A DNA stretch of 64,000 bases, taken from contig OY997652.1 of assembly GCA_963921795.1 (NCBI GenBank), positions 62,226,609 to 62,290,608 of the forward strand, in the 5' to 3' direction. Below are positions 24,616-34,327 of this stretch, one piece after another. Position 1 is the first letter of the stretch; every line of letters begins with the position of its first letter. Origin of the DNA: Nannobrachium achirus (lineage: Eukaryota; Chordata; Actinopteri; Myctophiformes; Myctophidae). The position numbers and the translations under genes were made by a program. The notes under the pieces were generated by a model that was given only the letters and a program-made list of their open reading frames with translations, had not been told where the DNA came from and did not search any database.

Positions 24616-25166
24616 TGTGTGTCAGAGGAGGTGTGTGAAGTATGGGCAACACTTCCTGTTGTCAGTCATTCAATTCATTTGAGTGATCCATGTCAGTCAA
24701 AATTAATGTGGGAACGAGGGCAGGAATTTCATGGAGGCCATGAAGGCCATGGCTGCCGTTGCCCATCATCAGTTTGGCCTTGTGCCCCTCAAACCTATGG
24801 CCTTAATGCCCCAGCTGACTGTACCACTTTCTCCTCTGTCTCTTTCTTGTCAATATGTAGACAGTAGACACCGGTGTCTCTTTCTTGTCATGTAGACACC
24901 AGTGTCTTTTGTTGAGATTCTGAAGTCTTAACTCCCGAGTCCCCATCTTTAAACCAATCCAGTGACTTTGATTGGTGCAGGGCTGAGCATGGATCAGATT
25001 GTAAATACCATCATTTATCTATTTCACTGCAGATTAGGTTATCATCCCTATATTCAAAAAAATATTTCAATGGATTAAAATCTTGTTTTATTTGATGGCC
25101 TTCCTTCCCTGGCATTTGGCCTTTGTGCCCTCAAAAAATGGACGTCACCAAAGGCCAAGTGGCCTT
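24616..25166. other. no recognised gene
   Basis: Contains repeated words on GGCCTTGTGCCCCTC / GGCCTTTGTGCC shared with 59668-59760. No coding evidence. Confidence 0.4.
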
Positions 25167-25218
25167 GCCCCTAAAATGATGAAATTCCAGGTCTGTGGAA
25201 TTTCATCATTTTAGGGGC
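25167..25218. repeat. 52-bp perfect palindrome
   Basis: GCCCCTAAAATGATGAAATT pairs exactly with its complement around CCAGGTCTGTGG. A single-arm relative is at 59745-59770 (CCCCTAAAACGACGAAATTC). Confidence 0.85.
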
Positions 25219-25613
25219 TGGTGGGACCACACGTGTACACAACCTTAAAGGTATATTCAGGACTTCGCTTTCATTCAAATAAAAATAAAATGTGTACATT
25301 TTCCACTAATGCACCTGACTATAATGTGCGCTGACCATATACGGACTTCCACCCTGTCCCCTGTTACGAGCATAGCTCGCTCGAAATTTTCCCGTTCGCC
25401 ACAAAGATCTCCACCAATCAGGATAGAGTATGGCCTCAGTGCGCGTTCTAGTCTGTTCCTCTGCGCGTCCACCCTTAGTGAAGCGCGGGTGCACAGTTCC
25501 TCCATTCTGTAAACAATGGCACTGGAGCCACTACATTACATTCCGCGGCAGTTTTAACTGCTTTATACTTGCTATTTTTTAATTTACTCTTTCTATTTCA
25601 AGTCTCTGCTTGT

Positions 25614-26698
25614 ATGTTTACTTTATTTCGCGTTTGTTTTTTATCGATTAGTGTCTTAGACAGTTTAACTTTTTACAAAGGGAAGAGTTTCAGGAAGCTG
25701 AATGTGGACAACAGGCTGAGAGATGCTGAACAAAGAAAGGAGGTAAATAAGAAATATTTTATAATTGTCAGAGTGCAGCAATCTATTTCCTAAGTAAACG
25801 TTTGTTAGGTGGGTTTGTCATTGGGATCTTTGAAGGGTTTGGGGCTATATTTCTTGTAAAAAGTTTCGTTTTAAAGTTAGCCACATTGTGGGTGAATCCG
25901 CCCTAAAAACAATACATTGATCTAATAAACAGGGGCCATTAAATGAGACATATGTCTTGTCTATAACTTGTAAATGATTTCAATGTCCACACAAAGGACA
26001 AATAGACTTTACTTGTAAGTTACTTCAGCCCATAGCTTCAGCCATGAATAAACACAACGTGAGTCACAACATACGGCTGACGTAAAACGCATCTACAGAA
26101 CTACTTTTAGCATCGTAAGGTACATTCACAACATAGCCCATATTATCAAGTCATCCTATATTTTATACCTCTATGATATCAACGCCGCATTTGTTAGACC
26201 CACGCTTGCTATTCCAGAAAGATCTGAACGTTATTGGTGCATAGTGATGTTTGGAGGGGGTCGCTCAACACCTAGCTACTTACAGGAGGTCTATTGATAT
26301 GCATAGGTACTGTGCAATGCTTGTTTCTTTGTTCAAACATCCCATTGTGATACTAAAGCCTTAGCGAGGTGCGAATTGGGGGGGTTTGCATGTCAATGCA
26401 TACAAGTCTGTAACTCTGGACCCTGAAGGGTTCATTTGGTTCCATTTGTACACTGTCAGATATAAAGGGAGACCTTGAAATCTGCTTTGAGAAACACTGC
26501 ACTAGGCCATTAGATCAATGTATTGTACTGTACTGTTTTATGACAAATTGTAAAATTTACTTTTGTGTCTATTTTAGTCTCACCAATCTAATCTAAGCAT
26601 CATCTCCTTTATTTCTATACAGGCTGAAGAATTTGATGTCTGAAGAAGAGCAGCTGTACATCCGATCACACTACAATTATGACACCAATAAACGTTGA
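25614..26698 (+). CDS. candidate small spliced ORF, unknown function
   Basis: An open frame from ATG 25614 reads through SVLDSLTFYKGKSFRKLNV and NRLRDAEQRKE to a GAG|GTAAAT donor at 25742. The next exon after CTTTATTTCTATACAG (26622) can continue in two ways. The first AG gives AEEFDV and stop (26641-26643). An AG seven bases on gives NLMSEEEQLYIRSHYNYD and stop at 26698. An alternative first exon at 25516-25550 (MALEPLHYIPR, weak GTTTTA donor) also joins 25652 in frame. AATAAA at 26828. The charged, non-repetitive peptide suggests coding, but no family is recognised. Confidence 0.3.
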
Positions 26699-27114
26699 AC
26701 ATTTGAAAAATATATATGTAATATATAATGAGGCAATCTATACACACAAATAGGGTAGGCTATTCTACAGTCTGGAAGATGCTAGACTCCACTCCACTTC
26801 CCATTTTCACCTGCAAACCGTTTCCTAAATAAACAAGTTTTGTCAACCTGAAACTTTTTTTTTAATTACAAATGCCAGAAATGTTATGCAGCTAAACGAT
26901 ATGATATTGCATTTAAATGGGGTTTCATACCAAAATGCTTTAGTGTATGAAACAATACAATATAGCGTTTTCACAATGTTTACAACTTCCCATCATTGTA
27001 AGCTTTCAGAGGTCAGAACACATTCAAATAACTTACCACATACAAAAAACATTTACCATTGACTAGATCAAAATGAAATCGAGACATTACAGTTTATGTA
27101 TATCAAAGCATCAT
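26699..27114. other. interval between convergent candidates
   Basis: AT-rich 3' flank shared by the two convergent candidate transcripts. AATAAA occurs on plus at 26828-26833. Confidence 0.35.
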
Positions 27115-27120
27115 TTTATT
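27115..27120 (-). promoter_or_regulatory. minus-strand polyadenylation signal
   Basis: TTTATT on plus is AATAAA on minus, 113 bases beyond the stop codon of the candidate micropeptide. Confidence 0.4.
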
Positions 27121-27232
27121 AATCATGTTTAGATCATGTCAGTCTTTCATGCAGATCATTAGTGATGGTAACGACTGCTCAGAAAATAAAAGCCTTTTAG
27201 TTAGCATTATGTATGCTTTCTTGTTGTGCTCT

Positions 27233-27969
27233 TCACGAGCGAAGATCAATCCAGATCAACAGTAACAGCGATGATGAAACAAGGTACCTGTATGAAAAAA
27301 AGGGTAAAGAATGATTAGATTAGCAGTCATAATAAATGCCTCAGTCTATTGAATACTGCAGTGTTATTCATTTATCGTTAGACCCGCAGCATAGATCATT
27401 TAGCAGCTCCAAAATTATTAATCCAGATACAGGGTCGTCGTCATGTTGGCTTGTGTGGACATACTGTGTCAAAATATATATTGTTTTGCCCCAGACATAA
27501 TTTACCAGACAGTATTATTTACCAGAGAGGCAGAGCGCTAGCCCTGAATGATCAAACAGGTCTGTAAATCAAAAGGACCGTAGTGTTCGGGTTAGTTATG
27601 ATGGTCCAAATACAAGTTTTGAGTCTGCTAATCATTATGCTGATTGTAAACTACTGAACTAATAAAATGCCAGTGCCTGTCTCGTATAAATCAGTATCAT
27701 ACATATTCTAAAGCTGGAGAAGTAGGCCTACCGATACTCAGTAATTGTGTCTTGTGATCAAAATGAGAACATTATAATGGTGTAATAAAAAATATACATT
27801 TCCAAAGCTGTAAGGCCAGTAAGAGGACTATAACACGGCCGCATGCCAAGCGATACGGTAGCGTTAGTTAAATGTAATTGTTACATGTCTAAATATGTTT
27901 GCATTTGTAAATAAAGATGACTTTTTATTTCACTTACCGATTGGAATGTGTAGAGCTTAATCGATCCAT
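27233..27969 (-). CDS. candidate 28-residue membrane micropeptide (two exons)
   Basis: Minus strand: exon 27938-27969 starts ATG and ends CG|GTAAGTG; exon 27233-27287 follows TTTTTTTCATACAG and ends in TGA. Joined, the peptide begins MDRLSSTHSNR and continues YLVSSSLLLLIWIDLRS, a short polar head and one hydrophobic segment, like known single-pass regulatory micropeptides in form only. Splice sites are strong and phases agree, but the ORF is so short that chance is a real possibility. CTATACAG just before the ATG could be a further acceptor. Confidence 0.3.
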
Positions 27970-28386
27970 GCTGTATAGAGTAAAGATGTTAGTTTGTTTG
28001 TTTCAGTTTGTTTACATCTGGGCGCCATTACAGGAAACTGCTGGGCAAAGCGCGTTCTTGTGATGAGGCAAAAAACTCCTCTCCCGCGCCCTCTGCTGGA
28101 GAGGAGCCACATTTTCATTAAACCTGAATATGCCTTTAACATAAAAAAAAAAAAAAAAAAAAAGATCATTAATCATTGCTTATTATCAAGCGATGTCGTT
28201 TAATCCCCATGTAGAGATTCAGGTGTCACAGCAGCCAGTCTGAATGAAACAGCATAGGAGTTTGGCTACTGCCAAGAGCAAGTGTCAGAGCCATTGCATA
28301 AGAACCTGGAGACCTGTGTTGGAGCACGTTAACACAGCACCCTCTAGTGGACTTTCAGAAACACTGCAGGATACATGTTCAAAACA

Positions 28387-28388
<2 letters not shown>

Positions 28389-28472
<84 letters not shown>
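28389..28472 (+). repeat. AC microsatellite
   Basis: Uninterrupted AC run of about 42 units. Confidence 0.95.
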
Positions 28473-28474
<2 letters not shown>

Positions 28475-28509
28475 GATGTACTATACTGGAGTATATAAAC
28501 TATAAGACA

Positions 28510-28880
28510 CCTCAGGGCGACATGCAACCTTGCCCTTAATTCTTGGCCATCTGGCCAGTGATATATATCGGACCAGTTACCCATATATGGAGACCCCAGG
28601 TACCCATTTATGGAGATCCATGTGCTGTTTATGGTACATCCTTTTTATGCCCATACAGTACATGGAGATCACTGTCTGAACCAGCCACACAGATATGGCA
28701 TTCCCATATGAAGTTAGATATGGGCATAATATTGATGACATCAGGGATCTATCATGCGACACAGTGTCAGGCGTGACCTTCAGAGATACACGGATACGTG
28801 GACAAGATGTGCCGGATGTGTCATGACAGTGACATCAGAGCATGATGTCAGAGCAGCAAACCCATAGACCGTAAAAATGT

Positions 28881-28966
<86 letters not shown>

Positions 28967-29037
28967 TGACACACACAGAGACAAGCTGTGACATTTCTCA
29001 TGGTAAACTGTGACCTTCGGTCGCAACAATTTACGAT
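28510..29037 (-). mobile_element. family R copy, minus orientation
   Basis: Minus strand starts TTGCGACCGAAGGTCACAG at 29031, has its simple repeat as a TG array (28880-28962) and continues into diverged CArG-type units (CATATATGGAGACCCCAGG, TTTATGGAGATCC) as in 49.9-50.2 kb. Confidence 0.65.
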
Positions 29038-29259
29038 GGGACTCAGAGTATAGGATTTTAAAAATTCAGTTTTTACAAAACAAACGTGGCAATGCAATGA
29101 TGAGAGCTTACATATCGGCTGACACTGGTTCGCAAATATAGATGAGGCATAACTCCAACCCTAACCTCTAAACCTAACCCCTAAATACTTAATCCTAATC
29201 CTTATACCAACTGTACATTTTCCTAATTGTAAGCTTAACTCAAGCTATACAATGACAAA

Positions 29260-29510
29260 ACATAACGTTGTTGTCGGGTGAAAACCGCATATGTCCAAAA
29301 TCGTTGGTTTTGCATTCATCATTTTAAAAATGATTTAAACTAGTGAAAACAGCCGCTCTACAAGCACACAACTTGTGTGCTTGTAAATCTGCTGTTTTCA
29401 CCATAGTGCGACAGACTTGTATGATGAAGCAGGGCTTTACTTTGCAAAAAAAGAACATACACATTTGAAACTTGGAGATACAAGGTTTCCGCCCGACAAC
29501 GATGATAAGT
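29260..29510. repeat. family d fragment with hairpin
   Basis: GTTGTTGTCGGGTGAAAACC through hairpin 29343-29401 to ATACAAGGTTTCCGCCCGAC; the two ends are inverted relatives. Confidence 0.65.
29343..29401. repeat. AATAGC hairpin, type C short
   Basis: GTGAAAACAGCCGCTCTAC, tip AAGCACACAACTTGTGTGCTT, return GTAAATCTGCTGTTTTCAC. The CGCCTCGC tip has been removed, leaving a perfect shorter stem. Confidence 0.85.
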
Positions 29511-29948
29511 GTCCTAACAATGTGTATTTCACAAATTGTACTTGTAAGGGACATTCACACAAGTTTAGTAATACAAGCACACACACAGACAGACACACAC
29601 GCTGTGACCTGCGCACACACAGCCATCAAATTGGCTAAATATCCTGCCCTATAAGTGGGATTATGGTGGCTCTACAAAGACAACAGCAGAGTGAGGCATG
29701 TCTGCAGTTCCATTGTTGAGCCCTCACGCCCGGAAGCACTTTTCTTTTTTTCTGGCAGACCCAGCCCTCAATCCAGCTTTAGTGCAGTAAGCAAATGGCT
29801 GTCAAGCTCAGTCTGCATGCAACCCATTGGTGCAAAATCTGCAATTTAGTGGCATTAAATTACAAAGACCTGGTCAAAGTCCCTGACAGTTTGCAGTGGC
29901 AGTATAATAGTGGCGGAAGAAGAAGTACTCTAATGTAAGCAGTATAAA

Positions 29949-30309
29949 TCAGTGTTTCTCAACCTTTTTTTCTGCATGGGCACACTTTTCATGTCCCAAG
30001 AATCCATGGGCACACCAACATAATACAGGGGTGCAAATATCGTCACTGTCGGGAAGAAACCTTGTATCTCCAAGTTTCAAATGTGTACATTTCTTCGCAA
30101 AGAAAAGCCCTGCTTCATCATACAAGGCTGTCGCACAACAGTAGTGAAAACAGCAGATCTACAAGCACAGATATACAAACGCCTTGCACCGATCGGCTGT
30201 TTTCACTAGTTTAAATCATTTTTAAAATCATAAATACAATACTGGCTTTCAGGCAGTTTCAAGGGGCACATTTGACCCTTCCCAGGGGCACAGTGGTCTA
30301 GAAACACTC
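29949..30309. mobile_element. MITE, AGTGTTTCTCAACC ends
   Basis: AGTGTTTCTCAACC to GGTCTAGAAACACT. It lies inside a family a remnant (29908-30422) and includes a family d piece with a hairpin. Confidence 0.55.
30143..30207. repeat. AATAGC hairpin, type C, damaged tip
   Basis: AGTGAAAACAGCAGATCTAC, then a scrambled tip ending GCCTTGCACC, and GATCGGCTGTTTTCACT. Outer stem perfect. Confidence 0.75.
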
Positions 30310-30534
30310 GTATAAATTACATCAATATTGTTACGAGTAAAAGGCAAGTATTCAAAATCTATTACTAAAGTGAAAGTACTAAACATCTTTTTCTTAAGTA
30401 AATGTACTTAGATCCACTGACAGTGGCTGCTTTGTAATGGGATAGTATAAAACCTGCTATGGCTCGAGTTATACGATCAGTTAGTCATTTCTCCAGCTTT
30501 TACTTTCAACTCAATAAATAGGCCTATCTCTCAA

Positions 30535-30842
30535 GCAGGGGTGTTGCACCAAATGCTGGGCCCTGGGTACAAGGATTCACTCACATTGTAGATCTGCTAT
30601 TTTTGAAAATGTGTGAAAATTTGGCCACGGACCCCCATCTCAAAAAAAATATTTAGTTCCAGGGACCCCCCAGAAGTAAAATTTGAGTTAGAAATGTTCG
30701 CTTAAAAAATAGATGTATTCAAAGATTTGCACACATTTTCACGACTATTCAAAAATAGCAGATCTACAAGCTCGCTGTGAGCTTGTATATCTGTTATTTT
30801 TCTATAACTTACGTAAAAAAATAATTAAGGCCCCTCCACCAT
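30535..30842. repeat. truncated two-hairpin MITE
   Basis: GGGGTGTTGCACCAAATGC resembles the left end of 45889. The first hairpin is reduced to a right arm at 30588-30610, the second is at 30751-30801. Confidence 0.55.
30751..30801. repeat. AATAGC hairpin, tip shortened
   Basis: AAAAATAGCAGATCTACAAG, CTCGCTGTGAG, CTTGTATATCTGTTATTTTT. Tip reduced to a few bases. Confidence 0.8.
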
Positions 30843-31391
30843 CACTAATTCCAGACATGTGTCTAATTGACCATGTGTTTAACTTCATAAATGGGCCTCC
30901 TTGCATATAAAAGTGCAGTGATATTTCTTAGTTAAAATAAGTGTTCAATCGCTCTACAGTATGTTCTGATAGAGATGATAATGATAGAGGGTGTTTGTTT
31001 GGTGACCCCGTCTATCCAGCTCTTTGAACAAAACAGATATAAAGACTAAAAAAAAAAGAAAAAATGATTTTAGGAGATATTAATGAATGATTTGTACATG
31101 TCAGTGTTATTTTGCCTTTATTTGATCCCATTAGTCCTGTGGAGGTAAGTGTTTTCTCAAGGCAGCAGCATAACATCTTGACACAGAACAAAAACATTTC
31201 ACAACATTTCCTGTCCAGGCTAGGACAAGAGAAGAGGAGACTTTGTAGAGAGAGATAGAGACAGTTAAACATTTGTTATTTATAGATTATTAACATGGTT
31301 CTGTGTCAGTGTTGGGTATCATCTTTGTCTGGCAGAACCTTGCATCTCCATAAATCATCTTTGCTAATGTTTCCTCCCTACTTTGTAGGGG
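30843..31391. other. no recognised feature
   Basis: No coding, RNA or repeat boundary could be supported. Confidence 0.4.
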
Positions 31392-31995
31392 TGGGTACCT
31401 ACACAACAAGCACGTTCAGGACCTGGACCAATCAGTGACGTCTCGATTGGGGCCAGATCACAGCCCATATGGGGATGATCTTGACGTCATTACCAGGACG
31501 TCATATGGACTTTTTACTTTGACAGGATTATTGTTATTGTTTGTAATGCTAGTTGAAATATGAGCATATAAGGTTATATTCTGGAACATATCTAACTAGT
31601 TATCTATTTATTTATTTCATTTTTTGGGGGGCTTTTTATGCCTTTATTTGATAGGACAGTAGACCGACAGGAAATGGTGAGAGATGGGGAATGACATGCG
31701 TCAAAAGACATCCAGAACGGGAATCGAACCAGCAGGCATCATAGCTTAGTATGTGGTATGCGCCTTGACCACTAGGCCAGCGGGCGCCCTGATATCTAAC
31801 TAGTTATGATATTTATCTGGCCTTGAATATCACCTGATTTCAACCAACATAAATCCTGTCCAACAAAAAAAGTCCATACTGTATGACGTCCCGGTAATGA
31901 CGTCAAGATCATCCCCATATGGGCTGTGATCTGGCCCCAATCGAGATGTCACTGATTGGTCCACTCCAGGTCCTGACCGTGCTTGCTGGGTAGGG
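31392..31995. mobile_element. foldback element with 115-bp arms
   Basis: The left arm holds CCAGATCACAGCCCATATGG, the right arm CCATATGGGCTGTGATCTGG. The arms extend over GGACCAATCAGTGACGTCTC and TTGACGTCATTACC. A SINE has inserted between them. Ends may belong to a larger TAGGGGTGGG...CCCACCCCTA element (31386-32263). Confidence 0.75.
31604..31791 (-). mobile_element. tRNA-derived SINE with 16-bp target duplication
   Basis: Minus strand head has A-box TGGCCTAGTGG and B-box GGTTCGATTCC. The tail ends TATTTGATAGG.. and an AAATA-rich 3' end. ATATCTAACTAGTTAT flanks it exactly at 31588-31603 and 31792-31807. Confidence 0.9.
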
Positions 31996-32485
31996 TGCCA
32001 ATTCGCAATTCTTAATTAACCGGTCTATTGCGATTCTGTGATTCATTTTCTTTCCCAAGTTACCTTTTACTAGAACAATTTAAGACAATATAAACGATGA
32101 AAAGTCGAATTATACATTCAATGCAGTCAGATAACATCAATCAGTCTTTCTGACATGAAGCAAATAAAATCTATTCTGAACTTTAAAATCGATTACAAAA
32201 CAATGTGGCGTTAAAAATCGCGATATTTGAGAACATCTTTTTTTTTTGCCCCCACCCCTACTATTTTGCGCTATGTTATACTTTATTCTACACTAGTGTA
32301 GTGTAGACAGTGTTGCACTTGTGCAACACTGTCTCACGGTACCGTGGGGGTCCCCAAACCCCACATTGAGAACCAGTGTATTAGACTGTGAAACTAAATA
32401 GACCTTGCATCTGCCTGTTCGCTGTGAATCATGGTAGAGTGAATTAGTAGACACATTGCATCCACTGCAAACCACATATATACAA

Positions 32486-32533
<48 letters not shown>
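32486..32533 (+). repeat. TA microsatellite
   Basis: TA run next to ATACAAGTATA. Confidence 0.95.
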
Positions 32534-32543
<10 letters not shown>

Positions 32544-32871
32544 TTTTAGCAAATATCTTTGAAAAACGTTTAGCGAAATGCATAGTAAAATCTTTGGTCT
32601 TAAATTATATACATTCTTGCTGATATTCACTCCACTAATAAACATCTTTAATTCGAAATAAGCAATCTCGGAAGTCGAAAACGACAATCTTGAGTCTTCA
32701 AGTGACAGGAACTTCAATGGGAGCAGCATGGCAGACCATAATATACAGTAGATTTCCTCAGCACGTTCTTGGGTTAATCTTTACGGCCGATTGGTAAGCG
32801 AGAGCAAGGTCATGCTTGCTGTCTGTCTCTTGGCCTTAAGTCTGACAGAAGGCCTTCTCAAGCCCTTATAT

Positions 32872-33301
32872 CAGGGGTCTTCAACTAGGGGGTCCTCAGA
32901 GTTACTACAGGGGATCCTCCAAATCTTTGTGTCGTAGAAACCTTTTTCTTCTTTTTTTTTTTAAATTAACCACTTGAACCCTAGTGTCCTTATTCTGAGA
33001 ACTTTAGCCAAAAATAGCAGATCTACAAGCTCACAACGCCTCGCACAGCGAGGCGTTGTGAGCTTGTAGATCGGCTATTTTTGGCAAAGAGCTTTGGTGG
33101 TGTAGAGGGGAAAAGGAGCAGACTAAGTACAGAGTGAAAGGTCAAGTTTATTAAGTATTTACGGTTCAAGTGGTTAAATATCTGAAAACACAAATTGACA
33201 TGAATCCAAAATACACTGATGATTGTGCTGTCAAACGATGAAACTATGGAATCTCCCTCTCAACTGAGGGGTCCTTGGCCTGAAAACGTTGAAGACCCCT
33301 G
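32872..33301. mobile_element. MITE, CAGGGGTCTTCAAC ends
   Basis: Perfect inverted ends CAGGGGTCTTCAAC and GTTGAAGACCCCTG. Direct copies of an about 40-bp segment (GAAGGCCTTYTCAAGCCCTTATA, split) lie on both sides. A full hairpin sits at 33007-33085. Confidence 0.8.
33007..33085. repeat. AATAGC hairpin, CCTCGC tip
   Basis: GCCAAAAATAGCAGATCTAC to GTAGATCGGCTATTTTTGGC, with CACAACGCCTCGC/GCGAGGCGTTGTG at the tip around ACA. A 79-bp near-perfect stem with a host-specific GCC/GGC outer extension. Confidence 0.9.
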
Positions 33302-33408
33302 GCCTAATGTCCAACAGAAGGCCTTTTCAAGCCCTTATACCTGTATACACACAGACTCATAACAATCTGTGTTGATGTACCACGACTGGTCCAGTGATGT
33401 GTCAGTCA

Positions 33409-34217
33409 GGAGAGTGTTTTTTTGCAGTTCTTTCAGTCCGAGTGTATCAAAAAAGCAACTGGGTTAAGCACCGTTGGTCCGACCGGTTTTAACATTCACC
33501 GGGTTAGCATTAACCAGCGTCGGCAGGTTAGCATTTCACACGTTGTAGACGTTACTCTTGTATATCTGCTATGTTTTAATAGTTAAAGCATAAAATAACG
33601 TGTAATAATGCGTTCCCGTATTTAATGGGTTAACATGGTTCTGCGTCACTGTTGGGTATCGTCTCTGTATGGCTCTTTTACTCACGTGTTTTACTCGAGT
33701 AAAAGTATTAATTCTGAAATGTAGACGTTACTTTGTTACAAGTAGAAGTCCTGTATTCAAAGTGTACTTGAGTAAAAGTACAAAAGTATCGGGGTCAAAA
33801 TATACTTAAAAAGTACTCATTGTGCAGTATGTCCCTTTTCACAAGTTCAAAATGTATAAAAACGCTTTTGAAAATAGTTTTACTGAGGTTAGGGAGGGAT
33901 AAGGTTAGGTCCCCCCAACTTTCGGCCAGTGGCGTCAGTTCAGCAAAAGCTAAGGTACGGCAACATGACTGGTGTCACGCGTGTGCAAGACACCAGTCAT
34001 GTTGCCTTACCTTAGCAACAGGCATGATGAATTTGTTTTAAGAAGTCATTTTTTTTCCCCCTGTCGCCAAGGTAAGGCAGCTGACATACCTTGCCATACC
34101 CAATAAGACGCCTCTGCTTTCGGCACCTCCGCGCAGCCAATCACGAGCTTCCGCTGCCTTAACCCAGTTGCCTTTTTGATACACTCGGACTGAAAGACCT
34201 GCAAAAAACACTCTCCC
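33409..34217. mobile_element. long-TIR (MULE-like) element at the 3' end of cuta
   Basis: About 60-bp inverted ends, GGAGAGTGTTTTTTTGCAG inward to AACTGGGTTAAG. GTGTCAGTCA occurs directly before (33399-33408) and after (34218-34227). Long TIRs with a 9-10 bp duplication suggest a Mutator-like transposon. Carries a CAGTGGCGTC MITE (33941-34114), a family a fragment and a hairpin remnant (33540-33585). Confidence 0.75.
33941..34114. mobile_element. short CAGKGGCGTC MITE
   Basis: CAGTGGCGTCAGTTCAGC to ATAAGACGCCTCTG. Interior inverted words TAAGGTACGGCAACATGACT and ATGTTGCCTTACCTTA. Confidence 0.75.
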
Positions 34218-34224
34218 GTGTCAG

Positions 34225-34327
34225 TCAGTCATCTGGAATGGCTTCGTCCATCCACTTCATGTACGCCACACTGCCTTCCTGAACCAGGAAGCTGAGGAGC
34301 TCCGGGTTCTCATAGGGGTGGACAGAC
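34225..34327 (-). CDS. cuta: cuta exon 6 (C-terminus)
   Basis: After TGTTTCTTCCAG it encodes SVHPYENPELLSFLVQEGSV to the TGA at 34225-34227. SVHPYE is the most conserved CutA block. The stop codon lies inside the 10-bp target duplication of the neighbouring transposon. Confidence 0.93.

Larger units (their letters stand above)
25245..28139. mobile_element. TTAA-bounded 2.9-kb segment
   Basis: TTAA at 25245-25248 followed by AGGTATATTCAGG, and CCTGAATATGCCT followed by TTAA at 28136-28139. The 13-bp inverted ends differ at one base. This could be one element carrying the two convergent ORF candidates inside, or ends of two separate MITEs bounding a genic segment. No transposase-sized frame is visible. 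Confidence 0.4.
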
